DNA of 64,000 nucleotides from Cyclobacteriaceae bacterium (GTDB taxonomy: Bacteria; Bacteroidota; Bacteroidia; Cytophagales; Cyclobacteriaceae): assembly GCA_016787725.1 (NCBI GenBank), contig JAEUTZ010000010.1, positions 1-64,000 on the forward strand. Reading direction: 5' to 3'. The notes under the pieces are model-generated. The model had not been told where the DNA came from. It made no database searches and worked only from the letters and a program-made list of their open reading frames with translations. The translations under genes were made by a program, and so were the position numbers. Below, piece by piece: positions 50,885-59,635 of the stretch (the stretch's first letter is position 1; every line of letters starts with the position of its first letter).

Positions 50885-53473
50885 ATGCCCTCCTTGTTGC
50901 CAGGATACGAATACGACATTTTCATATCGTACCGCCACAACGACAATCGATCCGGGTGGGTAACTGATTTTGTTAACCACCTAAAAGAGGAGTTAGCGGC
51001 CACCATCAAGGAGCCTGTCTCGGTGTATTATGATTCCAATCCGCATGACGGTCTGTTGGAGATTCATCATGTAGATAAAAGCCTGGAGGGTAAATTGCGA
51101 TGCTTCATTTTCATTCCCATCATTTCCCACACGTACTGCGATACCAAGAGCTTTGCCTGGAACAATGAGTTTCTAGCTTTTTGCAAATTGGCGAAGCAAG
51201 ATGCCCTGGGGCTCCATGTGAAATTACCGAATCGCAATGTTACCAGCCGAATTCTACCGGTTCAGATTCACGACCTTGATCCGAGTGATCAATTACTTTT
51301 TGAGCGAGAAGCGGAAAGTCCATTGCGCGCAATCGAATTTATATTCCGTTCACCCGGGGTGAACCGACCCTTGACGCCTCAGGATACCCGACTGGATAAT
51401 ACAAATCGAACTTTTTACCGCGATCAAATCAATAAGATCGCGAATGCGATTAATCACCTATTCCTGGCCGTGAACCAGCAACCGAAAGCTGAAATTAAAG
51501 TGGAGTTACAGCAAACCTTAGATTCAGATCCGAAACCAGAAGGAATCTCGTGGTTATGGAGTGAAGTGAGGCGGAGAAATGTTGGGCGGGCTGCGCTTAC
51601 CTATACCATTGTGGCATTGGTGCTCCATCAGTTTCTAATATTTATAGCGCCATTCATTAAGTTGGAGTCCCGGTTTGTTGAGTTGGTTGCCTGGATGTTG
51701 CTAGGTGGATTTCCGCTCGCCACCTTGTTTGCTTGGTTTTATGAGGTCAGTCCACATGGTTTGATCCGCACAAATTCTCCTCAAGCCACCGAAAATCCAT
51801 TTCCGCCAGAACGAAAAAAACCATTTACTGGAAGGCCTCTCATTCTGCTTTTAATAATCGTCATGATCAGTCAGTTTGTTTATCTCAATTATTTGAAGGA
51901 CACGGGTATTATTCCAACGGTGGATGAGGAGGGAAACAGAGTAATTTCAATCGCGGTTATACCGTTTGAGAATCGGGGTGGAGATCAATATTTCGCAGCA
52001 GGAATCACAGAAGATATAATCAATCGATTAATTATTATCAAACAATTTCGGGTCACCAATAAAAGGCGTACTCAGGAATTTGCCGGAAGTCTTCTTCCCA
52101 TTGAAGATATTGCCAAACGTTTAAATGTCGCGTTGATCCTGACGGGGAGCATCGCACAGCAGGGTGATAAAATTGCAGTGCGCGCCCAACTCATTGATCA
52201 GGATGACACGTACCTGTGGGGGAATACGTTTCAGCATACTTCACAGGACATTATGGCCGTTCAGTCGGAGATTGCGCAACGGATTGCTGATCAATTGAAG
52301 ATCCAACTCAGTGAGAGTGAGAAACGTCAATTACACAAGAAAGCAACCACAAATCCTACCGCGTATGATTTATACTTGCGTGGTCGCAGTTTGTACTATG
52401 AATATCAAAGCAAGTCGAATGATTCTGCGGTGGTACTTTTTAAACAAGCCATTGATCTTGATCCTAATTATGCCCGGGCCTGGGCAGGGTTGAGTGATGC
52501 TTATGCCCAGCGGTATGGTCGGTTTGTGCAAGCGTATTTTTGGACGGATTCAAGTTTAGTGGCTGGAAAGCGTGCTATTGAGTTAGATTCAAATCTTTCC
52601 GAGGCGTACAAGGCCTTAGCCACCGCGTATGATTACCGTGAGGACTATGAAAGTGGTCATCCATTATTGTTAAAGGCGGTGGCATTGGATCCAACGGATG
52701 ATCGGGCAGTTGGAAATTTGGGTACGAATTATTTACTCCGGGGGGATTTACCCACCGCCTTACGGTGGCAAAAGAAGTCGGCCGGGCTGAATCCCACTAA
52801 TTGGATTCCGTACCAATTAATTGGTTGGATCTATCGATTACTGGGCGATTTGGAGAATGCGGAAGCATGGTTTAAGAAATCCCTGGCTGCAGATAAAGGA
52901 TCCACCCGATACGATACCTATGAACTTTTAGCGTATACGCTGGTATCGCTTGACCGGAATCAGGAAGCGTTGGATCTGATACCGAAGGTACTTGAAATCG
53001 GGAATGATACGCGTGTGTTTGAAACAGCGGGCCTGATTGCACACTTTGCCGGAGACCGGGTAAATGCCAAGAAGTATTTTCAACAAGCTATTGAAACCAA
53101 CACTATGTATCGGGAGGACCATTACACAGCCAGTCCGATCGGCTTGGGTCAGCTCTTGCTCGAAGAAGGCGATCGGGTAGAAGCAGAGGTCTACTTAAAC
53201 CATGCCCTGGAAAATAATTTATTTGAGGTAAACAATGGTTCAAAAAGCTTTGAACCTCCATTTTACCTGGCGGCCATCTATGCAATTAAAGGCAATCGTA
53301 CTAAATCATTGGAATGGTTGCACCGGGCTATTGAGATGCATTGGGTTGATTATGCTAAATTTTATTATGGACCTTACTTTCGACTGTACAAAAGTGATCC
53401 CGAGTTTTTATCACTCATCAACAAAGTGAAAGAAAATGTCCAATCCATGCGGAAATCTATATCAGAGAATTAA
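50885..53473 (+). CDS. TIR - membrane - TolB - TPR protein
   Basis: 863 residues from ATG 50885 (MPSLLPGYEYDIFISYRH); a TTG at 50879 is possible. Residues about 7-205: TIR domain, closely similar to the 36903 gene, with candidate catalytic Glu in SFAWNNEFLAF. Three hydrophobic helices lie at about 240-262, 270-290 and 318-338. About 360-480: TolB-N/FlgO-like domain (AVIPFENRG, YFAAGITEDII, ILTGSIAQQG, TYLWGNTFQ). About 490-840: ten or so TPRs. It lacks the HD domain of its relative, and the TIR would be cytosolic with TPRs on the outer side or, with another topology, the same side. The layout equals the CHD-TM-TolB-TPR cyclases of alphaproteobacteria with TIR in place of the cyclase. Confidence 0.9.
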   Translation: MPSLLPGYEYDIFISYRHNDNRSGWVTDFVNHLKEELAATIKEPVSVYYDSNPHDGLLEIHHVDKSLEGKLRCFIFIPIISHTYCDTKSFAWNNEFLAFCKLAKQDALGLHVKLPNRNVTSRILPVQIHDLDPSDQLLFEREAESPLRAIEFIFRSPGVNRPLTPQDTRLDNTNRTFYRDQINKIANAINHLFLAVNQQPKAEIKVELQQTLDSDPKPEGISWLWSEVRRRNVGRAALTYTIVALVLHQFLIFIAPFIKLESRFVELVAWMLLGGFPLATLFAWFYEVSPHGLIRTNSPQATENPFPPERKKPFTGRPLILLLIIVMISQFVYLNYLKDTGIIPTVDEEGNRVISIAVIPFENRGGDQYFAAGITEDIINRLIIIKQFRVTNKRRTQEFAGSLLPIEDIAKRLNVALILTGSIAQQGDKIAVRAQLIDQDDTYLWGNTFQHTSQDIMAVQSEIAQRIADQLKIQLSESEKRQLHKKATTNPTAYDLYLRGRSLYYEYQSKSNDSAVVLFKQAIDLDPNYARAWAGLSDAYAQRYGRFVQAYFWTDSSLVAGKRAIELDSNLSEAYKALATAYDYREDYESGHPLLLKAVALDPTDDRAVGNLGTNYLLRGDLPTALRWQKKSAGLNPTNWIPYQLIGWIYRLLGDLENAEAWFKKSLAADKGSTRYDTYELLAYTLVSLDRNQEALDLIPKVLEIGNDTRVFETAGLIAHFAGDRVNAKKYFQQAIETNTMYREDHYTASPIGLGQLLLEEGDRVEAEVYLNHALENNLFEVNNGSKSFEPPFYLAAIYAIKGNRTKSLEWLHRAIEMHWVDYAKFYYGPYFRLYKSDPEFLSLINKVKENVQSMRKSISEN

Positions 53474-53484
53474 TAGAGTTAATT

Positions 53485-54816
53485 CTACTTGGTTCCCATC
53501 GGATAGTCTGTAATTGTAGATGAACCGGGTAAGCCACAACCCACCATTTTTCCCTTCACCGGTAATTTTCCTGTCGAATGGATCACTCCAGAAATAACTG
53601 CAGTTGCCATGGAGGTTCCTGATACGACCATATACGTCCATTTTGCTGCTGTGGCGTCATAAAGAAACGTTGAGATAACATCTGTGCCTACCGCAACGTA
53701 GTCTACAGAAGAGCCGTAATTTGAATATAGCGAACAATTTAACGTACAATTAACCGCGGCAACAGTAACCAATCCATTTTCATCAAGGCAACCGGGCAGG
53801 GATTTATTTGAATCATCCATGTTATTACCAGCGGCCATTACGACAAATCGTTGCTGACCCAACTCAGTGAGTATTTCCGGTAACCCTGGAATCTCCTTTT
53901 TGCAATCCGTAATTGGATAATCACCAAGGCTTAGGTTAATGACATCACCTATTTTCGAATTTTCACCGATGTAATCCAATGCGGCAAGAATATGAGACCA
54001 ATATCCCCACCCATCCCGGTCTAATACTTTAATGGGGACAAGTCTTGCCCCCATGGATACGCCTGAACAGATCTTGATATTACCAGTCCAGGTAAATTTC
54101 TTCAGGCCGGCAATACCTGCTATCAAAGTGCCATGGCCGTTATCATCATTGGCATCAGCTGTTGGAGGAAATATTGTGAAATTTTTTCCAAGAGCAAGAT
54201 CTACATTCAAGTACGGATGATCCTTGGCAATACCCGTATCAACAATCCAGATGGCGTTCGGATCAGTTTCGCCATTCGAAGCACCACCTGCTTTATCAAT
54301 GGCACAGCTTTGCCAGCAATTACCTTTTTTGCGCATACCCCAATCCTCTTCACCATTTTCCCCTTGATGAATTGGCCGACCCTGATGAATCGGTCTGCCC
54401 TGGTGGATGGGTCGACCTTGTATCTGAACATCTTTTTCTACAGACTTTACGGCTTCATCCATTCTTAAGGAATCGGCTTTACTTTCCGTAAGGTCAGTGT
54501 CGAAGGCCACAATAGCATCGACATATATTTTTTCATCGGGTACCTGATTTTCAAGGTGATACTTTTCCAACAATTCTTTTACTCTTTCTTTTGATTGAAT
54601 TCTGGCATTTGCTTTAGCCTTTTCATCCGCCTTCAATAAGGTGGGGTCGTTTAATAATGGTTTTAAATAACTATTCTTTAGGATAATGATATAATGGGCA
54701 TTGGGTTGGAGCAAACCTTGAGATTGAGATGATGAAGATGAATCTGTATTTGTTTGTGTACACGAAATTGCGATCAAAGCAATTCCTGTCCACGCAAGGG
54801 ATAGGCTGTGGCGCAT
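53485..54816 (-). CDS. Subtilase lipoprotein with three GRPIHQ hexapeptides before the catalytic domain
   Basis: 443 residues. A lipoprotein-type signal ends in ALIAISC (Cys near residue 19), followed by a Ser/Gln-rich linker. About residues 35-130 resemble an inhibitor I9 propeptide (HYIIILKNS; YVDAIVAFDTDLTE). Residues about 134-151 are three perfect GRPIHQ hexads, then a short acidic spacer and the S8 domain with an intact triad: Asp in WIVDTGIA, His in DNGHGTLIAG, Ser in VVSGTSMATAV, plus AAGNN for the oxyanion Asn. Several cysteine pairs suggest disulfides. The repeats sit at the propeptide/catalytic boundary, where maturation cleavage occurs. Tail-to-tail with the TIR gene (11-base gap). 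Confidence 0.92.
   Translation of the reverse strand: MRHSLSLAWTGIALIAISCTQTNTDSSSSSQSQGLLQPNAHYIIILKNSYLKPLLNDPTLLKADEKAKANARIQSKERVKELLEKYHLENQVPDEKIYVDAIVAFDTDLTESKADSLRMDEAVKSVEKDVQIQGRPIHQGRPIHQGRPIHQGENGEEDWGMRKKGNCWQSCAIDKAGGASNGETDPNAIWIVDTGIAKDHPYLNVDLALGKNFTIFPPTADANDDNGHGTLIAGIAGLKKFTWTGNIKICSGVSMGARLVPIKVLDRDGWGYWSHILAALDYIGENSKIGDVINLSLGDYPITDCKKEIPGLPEILTELGQQRFVVMAAGNNMDDSNKSLPGCLDENGLVTVAAVNCTLNCSLYSNYGSSVDYVAVGTDVISTFLYDATAAKWTYMVVSGTSMATAVISGVIHSTGKLPVKGKMVGCGLPGSSTITDYPMGTK
54364..54417 (-). repeat. Three tandem 18-base units encoding GRPIHQ
   Basis: Residues about 134-151 of the subtilase lipoprotein. Units are GGTCGGCCAATTCATCAA, GGCAGACCGATTCATCAG and GGTCGACCCATCCACCAG: identical protein, different codons in every unit. 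Confidence 0.96.
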
Positions 54817-54882
54817 AGCGGTGGCTTTTTGGGTAAATGAATATAGGAGAATTACACTAAAATTCCTAGGAGGGTAAGGTTA

Positions 54883-56100
54883 TCAGACTATCCTCCGCAG
54901 TTCCTCCAACACAAAATCCACTTCTTCCCGGGTATTGTAAATCGAAATCCCCAACCGGGTAACACCTCCGCGTTCCAACAAGCCCAACACTTCAATTGCA
55001 TGGATGGCATAGAAGTGCCCATCCCACGCGCAAATGTTTTTGGAAGCCAGGTGTTGACAGACTTGCGTTGGCGTTTTCCCTTCTCGTGTAAAAGAAAGGG
55101 TAGGAGTTCGTTGTTTGGAAGAAAAATCTTGTCCGATCACCCTTATCCCGGGGATTTTATTCAACCCATCATAAAGTCGAGCTGCCAATAGAAATTCATG
55201 GACACTGATTTTTTGATATGCACTCACCAGTTGATCACGCAAAGTCGATCCTTCGCCAAGGCTGGCAATAAATTCAACGGCCGCAGCTACCCCCGCAATG
55301 GCAGCATGATTTAAAGTGCCGGTTTCTATACTCTCAGGAGCTGTTTGACCGGCCGTACGAAGCCGGTCGGTAGGCAGCCGATCGAGCAGCCCGGGTTTAC
55401 TATAGAGAATTCCTACGTGGGGACCGTAGAATTTATAGGCAGAGCACAAAAGGAAATCGCAGCCAATATCCTGAACATCGATCGTGAAATGGGGCGCGTA
55501 GTGGACTGCATCCAGCAGCAACCAGGCATTTACTTTATAGGTGAGCTCCCGAATCAATTTGAAATTATTCACCGTGCCGATGCTGTTGGCCGACATACCC
55601 ATGCAAACCAACTTTGTATTTTCATTGATCTTGTTGGCAAAGTCGTCATAATCTAGAACTCCGGTGGGCAAAAGATTAACTTCCCGAACCTTCACGCCAA
55701 CCTCCCGCAACGACAGCCACGGTCCACGGTTGGCTTCATGGTCCAGTTGGGTGATCAATACTTCATCTCCAGGTTTTAAAATGCGGGCCATGGCCCGTGC
55801 CAGAGAAAAGTTCAGTGTGGTCATGTTTTGACCAATGGAAATACAGTCCTCACTTTCGGCTCCTAGTAACGCGGCCATGCAGGAACGCATGTGGTGAATG
55901 ACCCGATCCGTTTCGTTGGTGGTAATAAATGTACCATGCGAATTGGCATTGGAGTTTTTATAGTAGTATGTAATCGCATCGATTACCCTTTGTGGCACTT
56001 GCGTACCAGCGGGGCCATCGAAGTACACCAGGGGTTGGTTGTTGTGTGTACGAAGCAGGGAAGGAAAATGGTTGCGAACAGCATTCAGATCAAAGGTCAT
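54883..56100 (-). CDS. Class V aminotransferase, cysteine desulfurase-like (VC1184 subfamily)
   Basis: 405 residues. The start RNHFPSLLR...YFDGPAGTQVP with N-N-A-N-S-H-G-T-F is typical of the cysteine desulfurase-like VC1184 subfamily. PLP residues: His in ITQLDHEANRG, Asp/His in LLLDAVHYAPH, and the Schiff-base Lys in CSAYKFYGPH. No clear catalytic-Cys loop of SufS/IscS is seen; the only candidate is ICAWDGH near residue 365. So sulfur transfer is unproven and another PLP reaction is possible. The gene starts 20 bases after the transketolase N-terminal gene on the same strand. Confidence 0.87.
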   Translation of the reverse strand: MTFDLNAVRNHFPSLLRTHNNQPLVYFDGPAGTQVPQRVIDAITYYYKNSNANSHGTFITTNETDRVIHHMRSCMAALLGAESEDCISIGQNMTTLNFSLARAMARILKPGDEVLITQLDHEANRGPWLSLREVGVKVREVNLLPTGVLDYDDFANKINENTKLVCMGMSANSIGTVNNFKLIRELTYKVNAWLLLDAVHYAPHFTIDVQDIGCDFLLCSAYKFYGPHVGILYSKPGLLDRLPTDRLRTAGQTAPESIETGTLNHAAIAGVAAAVEFIASLGEGSTLRDQLVSAYQKISVHEFLLAARLYDGLNKIPGIRVIGQDFSSKQRTPTLSFTREGKTPTQVCQHLASKNICAWDGHFYAIHAIEVLGLLERGGVTRLGISIYNTREEVDFVLEELRRIV

Positions 56101-56120
56101 CTCACAGAGTAGTTTTGAAT

Positions 56121-56969
56121 CTAATAATCTCCCACCGTCTCTTCCAGCTGTGCCAGGGCCTTCTTCAGTTCCTCATCATTAGGCGCTACGCCATGCCACT
56201 TGTGTGAGCCCATCATGTAATCTACCCCAAAACCCATTTCGGTCCGCATCAGGTTCATCACCGGTTTGCCTTTTCCGGTCAGGGATTTAGCTTTTTCAAG
56301 AGCAGACACAACTTCTTCTATCTTGTTACCATTGAATTCTTCCACGTGCCAACCGAAAGATTCCCACTTGGCTTTCAGGTTCATCAGCGATACAATCTTA
56401 TCCACCGGACCATCAATCTGCTGACCATTGTAATCAATCGTGGCAATCAGGTTGTCAATCTTGTTGTGAGCTCCATACATAGCGGCTTCCCACACCTGGC
56501 CTTCCTGTTGTTCACCATCACCCATCAACACATAAACAAGGGATTGATCCTGATTTAGTTTTTTGGTTTGAGCCGCACCAATGGCCACCGACAATCCTTG
56601 TCCCAATGAGCCTGAAGCGATGCGCACACCCGGTAAATGTTCATGGGTAGCCGGATGCCCTTGAAGCCGGGTATTCAAAAACCGGAACGTAGCTAGTTCC
56701 TTGGTATCAAAGTACCCGGAGCGGGCCAGCGTGGCATACCACACCGGTGAAATATGACCGTTGGAAAGAAAGAACAAATCTTCGCCCCGTCCATCCATGT
56801 TAAATTTCGGATTGTGATTGAGGATATGAAAATAGAGGGCCACAAAAAAATCAGTACATCCCAACGATCCACCCGGATGGCCGCTCTGGCAGGCATGCAC
56901 CATGCGCACAATGTCTCTGCGAATTTGACTGGATAACTTCTTTAGTTTAACGAAATCAGGTTGGGCCAT
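56121..56969 (-). CDS. Transketolase, N-terminal (diphosphate-binding) subunit
   Basis: 282 residues covering only the first transketolase domain: HACQSGHPGGSLG near residue 27, the second His in GHPATHEHLPG, and the thiamine diphosphate motif GDGEQQEGQVWEA ending in ATIDYNGQ. The protein stops where the pyrimidine domain of a full transketolase would begin. The other half is at 18682-19638 on the same strand but 36 kb away. The two should form a heterotetramer acting in the pentose phosphate pathway. Downstream is the class V aminotransferase-like gene. Confidence 0.93.
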   Translation of the reverse strand: MAQPDFVKLKKLSSQIRRDIVRMVHACQSGHPGGSLGCTDFFVALYFHILNHNPKFNMDGRGEDLFFLSNGHISPVWYATLARSGYFDTKELATFRFLNTRLQGHPATHEHLPGVRIASGSLGQGLSVAIGAAQTKKLNQDQSLVYVLMGDGEQQEGQVWEAAMYGAHNKIDNLIATIDYNGQQIDGPVDKIVSLMNLKAKWESFGWHVEEFNGNKIEEVVSALEKAKSLTGKGKPVMNLMRTEMGFGVDYMMGSHKWHGVAPNDEELKKALAQLEETVGDY

Positions 56970-57128
56970 AATCGGGCATGGTTATGGCGCGAAGATAAGG
57001 TTAATGGGAGAAATTAAGCTAGTGGTGTGAGCAATCGGGATAGATTTATTCAGAAGGAAAGCAGGTCACAAAACACTTTATGGACTTATTTTTCAGGGAA
57101 CCTGAATTATCCAACCGACTCAGCATAC

Positions 57129-57704
57129 CTACTTTTTCTTCTTTGTGATCTTTGTCTTAACCCGCTTCACTGCTTTTCTGGCAATTATTTTCACGGTCTT
57201 TTTAGCAGGGGACTTTTTTTCTGACTTATCTGCAGATTTTGCTGGGGCGTGTAATCCGCCCAAAATCTGAGCAGCATGATTTTTTGTGTCAACTTTTTCA
57301 ATTACTTCCTGAATCTTCCCATGCTCATCGATAATAAACGTGACCCGGGCCGTGCCCATGTATTTTCTTCCATACATCGATTTCTCCACCCAGGTTCCAA
57401 ACTTGGCATGGACAGATTTGTCCACATCCGCCAGCAAGCGGAAGGGGAGCTTTTCCTTTTCAATAAACTTCCGGTGCGATTTTTCATCGTCTGAACTGAT
57501 GCCCATTACTTCATAGCCGGCTTTTTTAAGGGCTTTATAATTATCTCGTAAACTGCAGGCTTCGGCCGTACACCCGGGAGTCATATCCTTGGGATAGAAA
57601 TAAAGGACCACTTTCTTGCCTTTGAAATCCGAAAGCTTTATTTCGTTGCCATCCTGATCGGTGGTCTTGAAATCCGGTGCGGATGAACCCACTGCTAGTG
57701 CCAT
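57129..57704 (-). CDS. bcp: Thiol peroxidase (Bcp/PrxQ) with lysine-rich tail
   Basis: 191 residues. The peroxiredoxin-Q core (1-150) has FYPKDMTPGCTAEACSLRD with the peroxidatic Cys in PGCT and the resolving Cys five residues later, and a conserved Arg in TARVTFIID. It reduces hydroperoxides using thioredoxin. Unlike the usual protein of about 150 residues, it has a 40-residue tail rich in Lys and Arg (KKSPAKKTVKII, KRVKTKITKKKK). The tail could bind nucleic acid or an acidic surface. The gene follows the M23 peptidase with a 2-base gap. Confidence 0.93.
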   Translation of the reverse strand: MALAVGSSAPDFKTTDQDGNEIKLSDFKGKKVVLYFYPKDMTPGCTAEACSLRDNYKALKKAGYEVMGISSDDEKSHRKFIEKEKLPFRLLADVDKSVHAKFGTWVEKSMYGRKYMGTARVTFIIDEHGKIQEVIEKVDTKNHAAQILGGLHAPAKSADKSEKKSPAKKTVKIIARKAVKRVKTKITKKKK

Positions 57705-57706
57705 GG

Positions 57707-59635
57707 TTATATTTTTTGTTTGAAGATACGTTCGTTACCGGCATAATCTACAACCTTCAGCTCGAAGTCTCCTGTTAAGGGCTTGGTTCCTTCCAGCTTT
57801 TCAGATTTCAGAATGCCCGACTTGTAATCATAAACCATTAACAGCCAATCACCATTTATGTTTGCTTCGAAATAGGCAATGCCAGAAAGATTGTCCTTGA
57901 TTTTGAACCGGGCCGCGGCTGTGGAGAGTCCGATTTTTGTGATCGTTGGCGGCACGGTATCCCGCATAAGGGTATACGTTCCAAACTCCCGGGTGCTGAA
58001 TTGAATCCAACTGTTTTTCCATTCGCTGGGAACATAGGCAAAGCCCCGTCCTTCCTTGCGGTATAACCCCAGGTCGCGTGATTGAAAATATTCAAATTTT
58101 GGTTTCAGGGTAACGGAAATGTTTTTGTACAGGGGCGTAGTTCGTTGGCCGATTGAAAAGTATTCTTGCTGATTCAGGGTGTCATACACGATGCTGAGAA
58201 AGGTGGTATCATACAGTGCCTGCCGGGGAAATTCAATATCGACCAAATCGCTGTAGTATTTATATTCTGCATTGGAAGGAATCTGATCGTGAAAATCAAA
58301 CGGAACAGTGCCCTGACAGGTTTGGATCGAATCCGGTAATTGGCTAAGCAGGTTGATCAGATAAACGGATTGATTGCCACCCGCATAGGTAGGTTGCAAG
58401 GCAACTGGTTTCTTTCTGCTCCAAACTACAATTTCAGGCGACCCTTCCATACACGATTTGACAGAAAGGCGCAGTGTGTTTTCAATGATTTCTGCTTCAA
58501 ACGGTTTACCACTGACGGGCAGAAGGGTTGTTTCCGCTACCACGGGAGTCGGCCTCAATGTAAAATGAACATTGCTGCTGTTCCCGTTGTAATCCTTCAA
58601 TTGAATTCTGACTGTGCTTTCTTTTTCCCTGACAAGGATGCCTTTCTTTTTTGGCACACCGGGAAAATAGTTCAGGTGATTTCCATCATCGATGTAGAGT
58701 TTATTAAACCGGTTTCCCCGTAATTCCAGGACTTTGTAATCCATTAACGACAGAATTTGCCGGGTATCTCCAAAGTTCACTTTGTCGATGGTTTGTGTAA
58801 ACACGTGCTGGCTATCCACCAGCATATCGATGTAATTAATGCCATAGCGATACGAGCTGTTCTCCATCTTGTCATGCGCCAATACTTCCACACCGATGTG
58901 GCCATAGGCCAGGATGGGGTGGGGCAAAGCATACGAATTCCCATTCCGTACAACAGAAAATTCGAATCGTCCGAATTGATCGTTGATGCGCGATTGCTCA
59001 TCGAGGGTTTTCAGCGCGATTTTAAATACCACCGGGGCGAGGTTGTCTTTCACTTCTGCAAACTCATAGATCAATGGGTTAATGGCTTCATTGGATTCGT
59101 TACGTACTTCGAAATGTAAATGCGGTCCACCCGATCCACCGGTATTCCCCGATAACCCGATCAACTCACCTTTGCTTACGGGAAACTCGTTCGGCTTAAA
59201 TTCAAGGTCAATTTCAGATACTTTACGGGCATATCGTTCCTTGCGAATATATTCGCCCGCGGCTCCTTTAAATTGTTCGAGATGGGCATACACGGTAGTG
59301 TTACCATCCGGGTGGGTTATGTAAAGCACGTTTCCATACCCTCCGGTAGTTGCCGAAGCACGGGACACATAACCATCTTCGGCTGATACCACCGGTACAC
59401 CAATACCCGGGGTGTCAATATCCAATCCTGCATGAAAGTGGGTATTCCGCAGTTCCCCCATGGTGCCTGTAATAACGGCTGTGTTACCCGGTTTGATGGG
59501 AAATAAATAATTGCTGCGAGCCACCGGGCTGGGCAGTATAATTTTATCCGGACTAAATTGTGCTACGGCACTGCTGCAACTTAGAAAAAGATAAAAAAAT
59601 GTTTCACTTAACCTCAAATTCCAACAACTTCTCAT
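57707..59635 (-). CDS. Exported M23 family peptidase
   Basis: About 642 residues from ATG 59635 (MRSCWNLRLSETFF); an upstream in-frame ATG at 59665 adds 10 residues without a clean signal peptide. The signal peptide ends near SAVAQ. Residues about 40-200 carry the M23 lysostaphin-like core: HFHAGLDIDTP (His and Asp zinc ligands) and GGPHLHFEVRN. The remaining 430 residues are beta-rich with no domain I can name. Such proteins cut peptidoglycan cross-links or act as inactive regulators; the zinc ligands here look complete. Its start overlaps the end of the FAH-family gene by 32 bases, so they are translationally coupled. Confidence 0.9.
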   Translation of the reverse strand: MRSCWNLRLSETFFYLFLSCSSAVAQFSPDKIILPSPVARSNYLFPIKPGNTAVITGTMGELRNTHFHAGLDIDTPGIGVPVVSAEDGYVSRASATTGGYGNVLYITHPDGNTTVYAHLEQFKGAAGEYIRKERYARKVSEIDLEFKPNEFPVSKGELIGLSGNTGGSGGPHLHFEVRNESNEAINPLIYEFAEVKDNLAPVVFKIALKTLDEQSRINDQFGRFEFSVVRNGNSYALPHPILAYGHIGVEVLAHDKMENSSYRYGINYIDMLVDSQHVFTQTIDKVNFGDTRQILSLMDYKVLELRGNRFNKLYIDDGNHLNYFPGVPKKKGILVREKESTVRIQLKDYNGNSSNVHFTLRPTPVVAETTLLPVSGKPFEAEIIENTLRLSVKSCMEGSPEIVVWSRKKPVALQPTYAGGNQSVYLINLLSQLPDSIQTCQGTVPFDFHDQIPSNAEYKYYSDLVDIEFPRQALYDTTFLSIVYDTLNQQEYFSIGQRTTPLYKNISVTLKPKFEYFQSRDLGLYRKEGRGFAYVPSEWKNSWIQFSTREFGTYTLMRDTVPPTITKIGLSTAAARFKIKDNLSGIAYFEANINGDWLLMVYDYKSGILKSEKLEGTKPLTGDFELKVVDYAGNERIFKQKI

